32,724 nt of DNA from JAOTYV01 sp041557595 (GCA_041557595.1 JBFFGE010000026.1:1-32724), one strand, 5' to 3'. Numbered from the stretch's first letter, positions 15,185 to 22,746 are shown. Notes: generated from the sequence alone by a model not told the origin. Made by a program: numbers and translations.

Positions 15185-15655
15185 ATGCAAGCGACTAAAG
15201 CCATTATGAATTCCCTTGGAAGGCCCGTGCTCCGCCTTGCCGCTTGCATGATTTTCGGAGCGTTGCTTGCCGGCTGCGCCGCACCGCAGGAAAAGATCAC
15301 CTGGAATACCCCGCGGGAGGCGACGCCGGCGGAACCCGCGCAGACGTCGCCCGAAGCAGCGGACAAATCGGCCACCGGCCCCTGCCGCGAATTCCAGGAA
15401 ACGATCATGATCGACGGTAAGCCGCAGCGCGCCTACGGCACCGCTTGCCGCCAACCCGATGGCACCTGGAAAAAAGTCGCAATGTCGGACAAGCCGACCA
15501 CCGAGGCGCCGGTCAGCAGCTTCCCTTATCAAGGCCCCGGGGGATATGCCGCCTATCCACGGTACTATCCGCGCTACTATCCCCGGCATCATTTCGGCTT
15601 CGGGTTCGGCGTTGGCCACCATCACAGTCATTTCGGCTACGGGGTCCATTGGTAG
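15185..15655 (+). CDS. Small lipoprotein with surface-antigen-type motif and His/Tyr/Gly-rich tail
   Basis: The product is about 156 residues. The signal ends in lipobox LLAGC at about residues 27-31, so the mature protein starts at Cys. A middle region, GPCREFQETIMIDGKPQRAYGTACRQPDG, resembles the C-terminal motif of the 17-kDa surface antigen family; its two cysteines could form a disulfide. The tail repeats YPRYYPRYYPR and then a HHFGFGFGVGHHHSHFGYG-like stretch, which could bind metal. AGGAAA lies upstream of the ATG; an in-frame ATG at 15206 is an alternative. Confidence 0.75.
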   Translation: MQATKAIMNSLGRPVLRLAACMIFGALLAGCAAPQEKITWNTPREATPAEPAQTSPEAADKSATGPCREFQETIMIDGKPQRAYGTACRQPDGTWKKVAMSDKPTTEAPVSSFPYQGPGGYAAYPRYYPRYYPRHHFGFGFGVGHHHSHFGYGVHW

Positions 15656-15728
15656 GCGCGGCGCGAACACAGCCCTCTCCAAACCTCCCGACGAACTTCG
15701 ATCCGACGCGCCCGCCGAATTTCGCCTT

Positions 15729-15749
15729 CCGTCAAATCTGTCCTATGAT
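15729..15749 (+). promoter_or_regulatory. Candidate promoter of amidohydrolase 1, shared with its paralogue
   Basis: The block CCGTCAAATCTG, 3 nt, TATGAT ends exactly 60 nt before the ATG. The same block, at the same distance, precedes the second amidohydrolase at 19328-19348. TATGAT is a good -10; the -35 (TTCGCC near 15721) is poor. Confidence 0.5.
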
Positions 15750-15808
15750 CCTGCGGTAGTCACTCACTCTAACCGCATTCGGGGGCAGACAACGGGAGGT
15801 TTACGGGC

Positions 15809-17512
15809 ATGACAACGGGCATGGAATACGATCTGATTATCCGCAACGGCCGCATCATCGACGGATCGGGAATGCCGTCCTTCAACGGCGACGTGGCGGT
15901 CAAGGACGGCAAGATCGCCGGCATCGGGAAATTCAAGGGCAGCGCCAAACGCGAGATCGACGCGCAGGGGCTCGCCGTCTCGCCCGGCTTCATCGACAAC
16001 CACACCCATTTCGACGCTCAAATCCTGTGGGACCCGATGTGCACGTCCACTTGCTACCATGGCGTCACCAGCGTCGTCATGGGCAATTGCGGATTGGCCA
16101 TCGCGCCGACCAAGGCGGGCGAAGGCGATACCCTGCTCCGCATGCTGTCGCGGATCGAGGCTATCCCGATCGATGCGCTCCGCAGCGGCGTCGATTTCGG
16201 CTGGGAAACCATCGACGACTACCTGAAACAGTTGCAGAAGAAACTCGGCCTGAATGTCGGCAGCCTGATCGGGCATTCGGCGGTCCGCCAGTTCGTGCTT
16301 GGCGACGGCGCCAGCGAACGCGAGGCGACGCCGGACGAGGTCGAGCAGATGCGCGATATCGTCCGCAAAGGCATGCAGGCCGGCGCGCTCGGCTTCACCA
16401 CCAACCGGAACAAGAACCACATTAACGAAGACGGAACGCCGGTTCCCAGCGTCGCCGCGCCGGAGGAAGAGGTCCTGGCGCTGTGCGACGTGCTCGGCGA
16501 AATCGGCGCGGGGGTCATTCAGACCAGCGGCGGCGCCGGCGGCCGGGTCGCCAATTTCGAAATGTCGAAAAAGGCCTCGCAACGCAGCGGCCGGCCGGTG
16601 GTCTGGCTGTCCATCGCGCATCGCTGGAGCGAGCCGGATACCTGGCGGGAATATCTGGAGATGGCGGAGCAAGGCTTCAAGGAAGGCTTCCAAGCCTATC
16701 CGATCTGTTCGCCGCGGCGCAACAATACCCGCTTCACGATGAAGAACGCGCAGATCTTCGACGGATTGCCGAGCTGGCGTCCGATCATGCTGCAGGACGA
16801 AGCGGCCAAGCTGGCGGCTTTCTCCGATCCGGAGACGCGCAAGTCGCTGCATCACGAAGCGGTCGTAGCCACCGACTCGACGACCTTCTCGCGGCGCTGG
16901 GATTTGATGTACATCACCAAGCCCGCGCTGCCCAAAAACCACGACCACAAGGGCAAGAGCGTCGCCCAGCTTGCCGAGGAACAGGGCAAGGACGTGCTCG
17001 ACGCGTTTCTCGATCTGGTCGTCGAGGAAAAGCTGGAGACCGGGTTCGAGATCAACCAGACCAATGGCGACGAGGCGGCGGTCGCGCAAATCCTCAGCAG
17101 CCCGTACACCGTCGTCGGCCTATCCGATGCCGGCGCCCATGTGGTGTTCGATGCGGGTTATGGTTATTGCACCCGCTTCCTCGGTTTCTGGGTGCGGGAG
17201 AAGCAGATCATGTCGCTGGAAGCGGCGGTCCATAAGCTCACCTTTCATTCGGCCTCGGTATTCGGCCTGAACGACCGCGGGCTGCTGCGCCCGGGTTTGG
17301 CCGCCGACATCACCATCTTCGATCCGGAGACCATCGATGCGCTGGAACCGGAGGTCGTGCACGACCTGCCGGGCGGCGGCCAGCGGCTGAAGCAATTGTC
17401 GCGCGGCATTCACTACACCATCGTCAACGGTACCGTGCTGATGGAAAATAACGAGCACACCGGCGCCTATCCCGGCCAGCTGCTGCGCAATGCAGCCTAT
17501 CCGGCGGCTTGA
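15809..17512 (+). CDS. N-acyl-D-amino-acid deacylase family amidohydrolase, copy 1
   Basis: The product is about 567 residues of amidohydrolase family 3 (D-aminoacylase-like). Zinc-binding His65 and His67 lie in DNHTHFDAQILWDP, and Cys94 in GNCGLAIAP matches the conserved metal-bridging cysteine of D-aminoacylase. Later landmarks are HSAVRQ, SGRPVVWLSIAHRW, and SDAGAHVVFDAGYGYCTRFLG, which contains the catalytic Asp. Such enzymes hydrolyse N-acyl-D-amino acids, dihydropyrimidine-like or other amides; the substrate is unknown. GGAGG (15795-15799) lies 9 nt before the ATG. It is highly similar to the copy at 19408-21126. Confidence 0.9.
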   Translation: MTTGMEYDLIIRNGRIIDGSGMPSFNGDVAVKDGKIAGIGKFKGSAKREIDAQGLAVSPGFIDNHTHFDAQILWDPMCTSTCYHGVTSVVMGNCGLAIAPTKAGEGDTLLRMLSRIEAIPIDALRSGVDFGWETIDDYLKQLQKKLGLNVGSLIGHSAVRQFVLGDGASEREATPDEVEQMRDIVRKGMQAGALGFTTNRNKNHINEDGTPVPSVAAPEEEVLALCDVLGEIGAGVIQTSGGAGGRVANFEMSKKASQRSGRPVVWLSIAHRWSEPDTWREYLEMAEQGFKEGFQAYPICSPRRNNTRFTMKNAQIFDGLPSWRPIMLQDEAAKLAAFSDPETRKSLHHEAVVATDSTTFSRRWDLMYITKPALPKNHDHKGKSVAQLAEEQGKDVLDAFLDLVVEEKLETGFEINQTNGDEAAVAQILSSPYTVVGLSDAGAHVVFDAGYGYCTRFLGFWVREKQIMSLEAAVHKLTFHSASVFGLNDRGLLRPGLAADITIFDPETIDALEPEVVHDLPGGGQRLKQLSRGIHYTIVNGTVLMENNEHTGAYPGQLLRNAAYPAA

Positions 17513-17520
17513 ACGAAATC

Positions 17521-17544
17521 GCGCCGGGCAATCCTGCCCGGCGC
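17521..17544 (+). terminator. Stem-loop after amidohydrolase 1
   Basis: A perfect 10-bp stem, GCGCCGGGCA with TGCCCGGCGC, closes a tight ATCC loop 8 nt after the stop, followed by CTTTCC. The U-tract is weak, but the position fits termination between convergent genes. Confidence 0.6.
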
Positions 17545-17575
17545 CTTTCCGTCGCTCGGCCGATCTCAGAGGCGT

Positions 17576-17944
17576 TTAACCGGCGACGTCGCCGTCGCGC
17601 CGGGTGATGCGGATCGGCGACGCATGCACGCCGTAGGACCGCATCGGCGTCGTTCCCGTATTGCGAAACCCGTGCGCCACATTCGGCGGGGCGGCAATCG
17701 TCGAGCCCGGACCGATGGCGGTCACGTTCGCCTCGCTGCCGATCCATGCCTCGCCGGTGCCTTCGATGATGGTCACCACCTCCAGATAGGGGTGCGCATG
17801 GGTGCCGGTGGAATATCCGGGCGGCGATGTCTGGATGCCGACCCGGATCGGCGTCGACCCCTCGTCGTCGCCGACCAGGGTCTGATAGACCCGGCCCGTC
17901 TTAAACTCTTCCCGTTGGGCATCTTCGAGATGGATTATCGGCAT
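17576..17944 (-). CDS. Cupin-domain protein
   Basis: The product is about 122 residues. Cupin motif 1 is GYSTGTHAHPYLEVVTIIEGTGEAWIG and motif 2 GSTIAAPPNVAHGFRNTG, giving a likely three-His/one-Glu metal site. The function is unknown. The start at 17944 (MPIIHLEDAQ) has a GGCGGGA upstream. It lies between two amidohydrolases, on the other strand, together with the ketopantoate-reductase-like gene. Confidence 0.85.
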   Translation of the reverse strand: MPIIHLEDAQREEFKTGRVYQTLVGDDEGSTPIRVGIQTSPPGYSTGTHAHPYLEVVTIIEGTGEAWIGSEANVTAIGPGSTIAAPPNVAHGFRNTGTTPMRSYGVHASPIRITRRDGDVAG

Positions 17945-17980
17945 GGCATATCCCGCCAAACAGGCGGCTCCGCATGTCGG

Positions 17981-18061
17981 CCTCATGCTTCGACGTCGCC
18001 CAGCATGAGGCATCGGTTTGAGAACCCCGACCCTCGTACCGAGCGACGTCGAAGGACGAGG
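17981..18061. repeat. REP-like composite of nested inverted repeats
   Basis: Three dyads overlap: CCTCATGCT/AGCATGAGG (17981-17989, 18002-18010), CTTCGACGTCGC/GCGACGTCGAAG (17988-17999, 18043-18054), and CCTCGT/ACGAGG (18032-18037, 18056-18061). Alternative foldings are possible. The vocabulary (TTCGA, GAGG ends) resembles dispersed extragenic repeats of alphaproteobacteria. It sits between two minus-strand genes. Confidence 0.6.
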
Positions 18062-18132
18062 GCCGATCGAACCACCAACAGGTAGCTCTTGGAGAACAAT
18101 CGTTCAGCCTCATCGGCGCGGCATTTCGCCGC

Positions 18133-19197
18133 TCAGTTCAGCCGCAGATCGAGGATGTGCTTGGGATCCGCCTCCAGCTCGCCCTTCTCGACCCGCTTCA
18201 CGATGTCGGTCAGCGCCGCGTTTGCGGGCGTCGGTATGCCGATCGCCTCCGCCTTGCCGACGATGAAGCCGTTGAGGAATTCGATCTCGGTCCGCCGGCC
18301 CTTGACCATGTCCTGCCCCATCGACGGGCGATGCGCGCCGCCGCCGGGTTTCTTGGCCTCCTTCAACCGATGTTCGTCATATTCGGCGATGGCTTTCGCG
18401 TCGCCTTCGCCGGCGCGCGCGATGACCTCCGGATCGATGTGGTGGATCTCCTCGAGCTGGTAGCCCAGCGCCTGGCCGACCCGGATCGCCTCGCTGCCGA
18501 GACGCGCTCCGAAGCGGCGCAATCCGTCGTCCATCAAAATGTCACGGCTAATCAGCCCGGTGCTGGCCGACATGCCGTTGGCCATCGCATTGGTCACCAG
18601 TTTCGACCAGCGCTCGCCCCACAAATTCGTCGTGACTTTCGCGGAATCCGAATAGGCCACCAGCCGGCAGACCTCTTCGGCGCGTTCGGTGATCCGTCCA
18701 TGGACTTCGCCGACGCGGAACACGGTATGGGAGTCGCCGCTCTTGCCCGCCGCGCGGCGCACATGGCCCGGCTCGCAGATGTCGACCGTGATCGAGCTCG
18801 CGATGGATCCGAGCGTCCGGCCCCAGCCGGCGATATTCGCAATGGTCTCTTCATTGATGCAGTTCTGCAGCGAGACGATGTAGCCGTCGGGCGCGAGATA
18901 CTGCTTGATCATCGTCGTCGCCCAGGCGGTATCGTAGGATTTCATGCAGACGAAGGCGATGTCGATCGGCGCTTCCTTCGAGAGGCTCTGCAATTCTGTG
19001 AGGTGCAAGGCGCGCACCGGCACCGTGAATTCCGGCACGTCCCGGATATGGCTGATCTTCACGCCCTTGGACTTCATTGTCTCGACATTTTCCGGCCATG
19101 GATCGATGAAGGTCACGTCCTCGCCCGCCTGCGCCATATGCGCACCGGCGTAGCCGCCGACCGCACCGGTCCCCATAATCGCTATCCGTGCACCCAT
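18133..19197 (-). CDS. 2-dehydropantoate 2-reductase (ketopantoate reductase) family protein
   Basis: The product is about 354 residues. The N-terminal NAD(P) motif is ARIAIMGTGAVGGYAGAHMAQAGEDVTFID, and the catalytic region KVTTNLWGERWSKLVTNAMANGMSA carries the conserved Lys and Asn. It is longer than PanE (about 300 residues), and the context (amidohydrolases, cupins) suggests a catabolic oxidoreductase rather than pantothenate synthesis. AGGAGG (19206-19211 on the minus strand) lies 8 nt before the ATG. It is divergent from amidohydrolase copy 2 and probably cotranscribed with nothing else certain. Confidence 0.88.
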   Translation of the reverse strand: MGARIAIMGTGAVGGYAGAHMAQAGEDVTFIDPWPENVETMKSKGVKISHIRDVPEFTVPVRALHLTELQSLSKEAPIDIAFVCMKSYDTAWATTMIKQYLAPDGYIVSLQNCINEETIANIAGWGRTLGSIASSITVDICEPGHVRRAAGKSGDSHTVFRVGEVHGRITERAEEVCRLVAYSDSAKVTTNLWGERWSKLVTNAMANGMSASTGLISRDILMDDGLRRFGARLGSEAIRVGQALGYQLEEIHHIDPEVIARAGEGDAKAIAEYDEHRLKEAKKPGGGAHRPSMGQDMVKGRRTEIEFLNGFIVGKAEAIGIPTPANAALTDIVKRVEKGELEADPKHILDLRLN

Positions 19198-19327
19198 CCT
19201 TTTTTCCTCCTGATTTTTCTTCGACGCTCGTCGATCCCCCTCACCGTATTCCGTATCGGCGAGTCTAGGCAAGATTACGCCGGACGAATCCCCGATTTTC
19301 GCCAAAATCGTGCTTCGTTTCGCGCTG

Positions 19328-19348
19328 CCGTCAAATCTGCCGTATGAT
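19328..19348 (+). promoter_or_regulatory. Candidate promoter of amidohydrolase 2
   Basis: The same 21-nt block as at 15729-15749 with two substitutions, again 60 nt before the chosen start. TATGAT (19343-19348) is the likely -10. A second conserved piece around AACCGCATT and GGGGCAGACAA precedes both ribosome-binding sites. Confidence 0.5.
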
Positions 19349-19407
19349 TGATCGGGGTAACGCAAGCGAACCGCATTTTGGGGGCAGACAACCGGAGGAT
19401 TATGGGC

Positions 19408-21126
19408 ATGGCAACGGGCATTACGACGGGCACGGAATACGATCTGATCATCCGCAACGGCCGCATCATCGACGGATCGGGGATGCCATCCTTCAACGGC
19501 AACGTGGCGGTCAAGGATGGCAAGATCGCCGGAATCGGAAAATTCAGCGGCACCGCGAAGCGCGAAATCGACGCGCAGGGGCTCGCCGTGTCGCCCGGCT
19601 TCATCGACAACCATACCCATTTCGATGCCCAAATCCTGTGGGACCCGATGCTCACCTCCTCCTGCTATCACGGCGTTACCAGCGTGGTGATGGGCAATTG
19701 CGGGCTGGCAATCGCGCCCGCCAAACCCAATCAAGGCGACACGCTGCTGCGCATGCTGTCGCGGATCGAGGCCATTCCCATCGATGCGCTGCGCGCCGGC
19801 GTCGATTTCGGGTGGGAGACGATCAGCGACTATCTCGAACGGATTCAACAGAAGATGGGCTTGAATGTCGGCAGCCTGATCGGCCATTCGGCGGTGCGCC
19901 AATATGTGCTGGGCGAAGGCGCCAGCGAGCGCGAGGCGACGGCAGACGAAATCGAGCAGATGCGCGAGATCATTCGCGGCGGCATGCGCGCCGGCGCACT
20001 CGGCTTCACCACCGACAAGAACCCGAACCACATCAACGACGAAGGCAAGCCGATCCCGAGCGTGGCGGCCCCCGACGAAGAAGTGCTGCAGCTTTGCGAA
20101 GTACTCGGCGAAGTCGGTGCCGGCGTCATTCAAACCAGCGGCGGCGGCGGCCAGCACGTCAAGGCAAATTACGAGATGTCGAAACTGGCGGCGCAGCGTA
20201 GCGGACGGCCCGTGGTTTGGCTGACCATCTCCCATCGCTGGTCCGAACCCAATGTCTGGCGAGAATATCTCGACATGACCGAAAAGGGTTTCGCGGACGG
20301 CTTCCAAGCCTATCCGATCTGCACGCCGCGGCGCAACAACACGCGCTTCACCATGAAGAACGCGCAGATCTTCGATGGATTGCCGAGTTGGCTGCCCCTC
20401 ATGCTGGCGGATGACGACGCCAAGCTCGCGGCCTTCGCAAAGCCGGAAAAGCGCAAGGAGCTGCACCACGACGCGGTCGTTTCGACCGAGCCGTCGACCT
20501 TCTCGCGCCGTTGGGATTTGATGTACATCACCCAGCCCGCATTGGCGCAAAATTACGACCATAAGGGCAAGAGCGTCGCCGAGCTTGCCGCGGAACAAGG
20601 CAAGGACGTGCTCGACGCCTTCCTCGATCTGGTCGTCGAGGAAAAGCTGGAGACCGGGTTCGAGATCAACCAGACCAATGGCGACGAAGCGGCGGTCGCG
20701 GAAATCCTCAGCAGCCCCTATACGGTGATCGGCCTGTCGGATGCGGGCGCGCATGTGGTGTTCGACGCCGGATACGGCTACTGCACCCGCTTCCTCGGCT
20801 TCTGGGTTCGCGAAAAGCAGATCATGTCGCTCGAGGATGCGATCCGCAAACTCACCTTCCATTCCGCATCGGTGTTCGGCCTGAACGACCGCGGCCTGCT
20901 GCGCACCGGCATGGCGGCCGACATCACCATCTTCGATCCGGACACCATCGATGCGCTGGAACCCGAAGTGGTGCACGACCTGCCCGGCGGCGGCCAGCGG
21001 CTGAAGCAGGGCTCGCGTGGCATCCACTACACCATCGTGAACGGCACCGTGCTGATGGAAAACAACGAGCACACCGGCGCCTATCCGGGCCAGTTGCTGC
21101 GTAACTCGGGCTATCGGGCGGCGTAA
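19408..21126 (+). CDS. N-acyl-D-amino-acid deacylase family amidohydrolase, copy 2
   Basis: The product is about 572 residues and closely similar over its full length to the copy at 15809-17512, with the same metal motif DNHTHFDAQILWDP, NCGLAIAP and SDAGAHVVFDAGYGYCTRF. I use the ATG at 19408 because GGAGG (19394-19398) is 9 nt upstream and the distance from the shared -10 block equals that of copy 1; the ATG at 19402 is only 3 nt from that site. Differences concentrate in surface segments such as residues 105-110 and 205-215. Possibly the two copies differ in substrate range or dosage. Confidence 0.9.
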   Translation: MATGITTGTEYDLIIRNGRIIDGSGMPSFNGNVAVKDGKIAGIGKFSGTAKREIDAQGLAVSPGFIDNHTHFDAQILWDPMLTSSCYHGVTSVVMGNCGLAIAPAKPNQGDTLLRMLSRIEAIPIDALRAGVDFGWETISDYLERIQQKMGLNVGSLIGHSAVRQYVLGEGASEREATADEIEQMREIIRGGMRAGALGFTTDKNPNHINDEGKPIPSVAAPDEEVLQLCEVLGEVGAGVIQTSGGGGQHVKANYEMSKLAAQRSGRPVVWLTISHRWSEPNVWREYLDMTEKGFADGFQAYPICTPRRNNTRFTMKNAQIFDGLPSWLPLMLADDDAKLAAFAKPEKRKELHHDAVVSTEPSTFSRRWDLMYITQPALAQNYDHKGKSVAELAAEQGKDVLDAFLDLVVEEKLETGFEINQTNGDEAAVAEILSSPYTVIGLSDAGAHVVFDAGYGYCTRFLGFWVREKQIMSLEDAIRKLTFHSASVFGLNDRGLLRTGMAADITIFDPDTIDALEPEVVHDLPGGGQRLKQGSRGIHYTIVNGTVLMENNEHTGAYPGQLLRNSGYRAA

Positions 21127-21221
21127 GAGGCTGGCGGAAGCATCAACCTGCGTGACTTGGCGGAATGAGGCCTTTCCTGCGCAACCGGGAACGCGAGGCG
21201 TGATCCTGCGCTACCGCGGTT

Positions 21222-21546
21222 TCAATCCGGCACGAAATCATACGTGCCCACACCCTGCACGATGGCGAAACGGCACGGGCCGTCATTCTTGCCGAAAACG
21301 CGGTGCGGCATCTTCGGCGGCACGGCGCAGTGATCGCCGGCTTCCAGGTGATGCTCTTCGTCCGGATTCCGGGTCGCCACCACCATCGGGCCATCGAGGC
21401 AGAAGCAAGGTGTCTGTGATATCCGTGTGATGATGCCAGGGCACGCACTGCCCGGCCCCCACCGTGAGAATCTGCACCCGCAGCCCGGCGCTCTCCGCGA
21501 TCAGTTCACGATTGTCGATCTTGTATCCGCGTGTGGTGTCGGCCAT
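21222..21546 (-). pseudogene. Cupin-domain gene with a one-base frameshift
   Basis: The ATG at 21546 has GAGGAG 7 nt upstream and the frame reads MADTTRGYKIDNRELI through VPWHHHTDITDT. Immediately after, the reading must shift: removing one G (plus-strand C at 21416) gives DTFFCLDGPMVVATRNP, then AGDHCAVPPKMPHRVFG, CRFAIVQGVGTYDF and a TGA at 21222-21224. The total of 325 nt is 3n+1, as expected for a single inserted base. Restored, it is a 107-residue cupin with both motifs. It may be a true pseudogene, a sequencing error, or less likely a frameshift-decoded gene. Confidence 0.75.
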
Positions 21547-21643
21547 AGCATTGCTCCTCAATTCCGTTCGGCGGCGGCCAATCCAAACAGCAGCCAGATC
21601 AGAAAGTCGATGGCCCGCCGGGATTTGCCGCGGACAGAAACCT

Positions 21644-21680
21644 GAAAATTGCGAGAGGAACGCGCCGCCCCTCCCGCAAT
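21644..21680 (-). terminator. Intrinsic terminator after the selenoperoxiredoxin gene
   Basis: On the minus strand an 11-bp stem (ATTGCGGGAGG with CCTCTCGCAAT, one G-U pair) and an 11-nt loop are followed by TTTC. It begins 24 nt after the stop at 21705, so the transcription unit evidently ends beyond the peroxiredoxin frame, not at the internal TGA. Confidence 0.8.
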
Positions 21681-21704
21681 CCTGCAGTCGATAGTATTGC
21701 GCCG

Positions 21705-22151
21705 TCAACCCAACCGCTTGAGATCCGCGAGGACTTCATCCGGATGGTCGGCCGGCTTAACTTCGGCGTATGCGGCCGCAACCTTGCCGTCCGTGCCAAT
21801 CAGCACCGAGACGCGTTTCGGCTTTTCGGAGTCCGAGGTCGCTGCACCATACGCAATCGACATTTCCTTGCCTTCGTCGCTCAGCAGATCGTACGGAAAG
21901 TCGAACTTCTGTTGGAAATGCCGGTTGTCCGCCTGCGAGTCGAAACTGACTCCCAAAATGACGGCATTCTGATCGTTGAAATCTTGGATTCTATCACGGA
22001 ACCCATTGCCTTCGATCGTTCAACCGGGTGTGTCTGCTTTCGGGTACCACCAGAGAAGAACATTCTTCCCGGCGAACCCTCCGAGGTCCACCGACGTGCC
22101 GTCCTGATTGGGCAGCGAGAACGCCGGCGCCTGATCGCCAACTTTTATCAA
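21705..22151 (-). CDS. Peroxiredoxin (Bcp/AhpC-TSA type), predicted selenoprotein with in-frame TGA
   Basis: The frame reads IKVGDQAPAFSLPNQDG, DLGGFAGKNVLLWWYPKADTPG, then TGA (22022-22020), then TIEGNGFRDRI, AVILGVSFDSQADNR and on to a TGA stop at 21705. The internal TGA is codon 44, exactly where the family has the peroxidatic Cys (TPGCT). Read as selenocysteine, the product has 148 residues and no cysteine at all; the usual resolving position five residues later is Asn, so it would be a 1-Sec enzyme. A SECIS-like hairpin follows the TGA. The start is inferred: TTG at 22151 with AGGAAG just upstream; another TTG lies at 22181. Role: reduction of hydroperoxides. It lies 68 nt after merR on the same strand. 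The alternative is a nonsense-mutated pseudogene. Confidence 0.85.
21985..22005 (-). promoter_or_regulatory. Candidate bacterial SECIS element
   Basis: On the minus strand, 15-35 nt after the TGA, TGGGTTC and GAATCCA form a 7-bp stem (one G-U) with the 7-nt loop CGTGATA. A G is second in the apical loop and lies 23 nt after the TGA. These values fit the published bacterial SECIS consensus as I remember it (G among the first two loop bases, short upper stem, 16-37 nt distance). A weaker lower stem (GAA with TTC) may extend it. Confidence 0.7.
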
Positions 22152-22196
22152 GGTACTTCCTACTCTCTTCGTTTCGTCCAAGGTTGGAACGAGCGT

Positions 22197-22205
22197 AGTG
22201 TAGCA
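22197..22205 (-). promoter_or_regulatory. Possible extended -10 promoter for the selenoperoxiredoxin
   Basis: On the minus strand TG-C-TACACT forms an extended -10, with a poor -35 (CTTTAA) 17 nt upstream, inside the merR 3' end. An imperfect dyad ACC-N10-GGT (22205-22220), of MerR-family style, occupies the spacer. Cotranscription from merR is equally possible. Confidence 0.35.
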
Positions 22206-22219
22206 CCTTGCCGGTATGG

Positions 22220-22660
22220 TTAAAGTTCGCGGTGCGGATTTTCCTCGAACAAATTATCGATGATCGGACAATCCGGTATCTCGTCTTGCCGGCATTGCGC
22301 CGCCATGTCCGACAGGACACGTTCCATCCGCCGAAGATCGGCAATCTTGCGTTGGACATCCGCCACGTGATCCAGCGTCAGCGCATGGACCTCGGCGCAA
22401 GCCGATTCCCCGCCCTCGATGAGCCGAAGAAGGCTGCGAATTTCCCGCAGGCTGAAGCCCAATTGCCGGCACCGGCGCACAAAAGTGAGCCGCCTGAGGT
22501 GATCCTGCGAGTATACCCGGTGTCCGGCGCGGGTCCGCGGCGGATCGGCCAGCAACCCGATGCTCTCGTAATACCGAATGGTTTCTATGTTGCAGCCCGT
22601 ACGCTTCGACAGTGCACCCCGCGTGTAGCTGCCGCCGTCATTCGATGCCGTCTCCGCCAT
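22220..22660 (-). CDS. merR: MerR-family mercury-responsive regulator
   Basis: The product is about 146 residues. The winged helix-turn-helix begins YTRGALSKRTGCNIETIRYYESIGLL and RVYSQDHLRRLTFVRRCRQLGFSLREI; a dimerisation helix follows. Cys88, Cys123 and Cys131 correspond to the three mercury ligands of Tn501 MerR (82, 117, 126); the first interval (35) is identical, while the last is CX7C instead of CX8C. With merF and merA divergently encoded and a MerR-type promoter between, mercury sensing is the best reading; another soft metal remains possible. AAGGAG lies upstream of the ATG. Confidence 0.88.
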   Translation of the reverse strand: MAETASNDGGSYTRGALSKRTGCNIETIRYYESIGLLADPPRTRAGHRVYSQDHLRRLTFVRRCRQLGFSLREIRSLLRLIEGGESACAEVHALTLDHVADVQRKIADLRRMERVLSDMAAQCRQDEIPDCPIIDNLFEENPHREL

Positions 22661-22672
22661 AGGGAATACTCC

Positions 22673-22703
22673 TTGATCCTGTATGACCTACAGGGTGGAT
22701 GGT
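22673..22703 (+). promoter_or_regulatory. MerR-type promoter/operator of merFA
   Basis: TTGATC (22673-22678) and GATGGT (22698-22703) are 19 nt apart, the long spacer typical of MerR-activated promoters. The dyad CCTGTA-N5-TACAGG (22678-22694) lies in that spacer. It aligns base for base with the Tn21 mer promoter layout. The divergent merR start is at 22660, so one site can serve both directions. Confidence 0.75.
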
Positions 22704-22746
22704 AGCACAGCCGGGCCGAGGTCCGGCAGAGGATTAAGGATTTGGC

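Noticed and set aside
18133..21072. A 979-codon open frame on the minus strand
   Set aside because: Only its last 354 codons (18133-19197) encode a recognisable protein. The rest is antisense to amidohydrolase 2 and its promoter, and is a GC-rich shadow frame.
21705..21956. An isolated 83-residue C-terminal peroxiredoxin fragment as a stand-alone gene
   Set aside because: The sequence immediately upstream continues the same family in the same frame through a single TGA, so a full-length selenoprotein explains it better.
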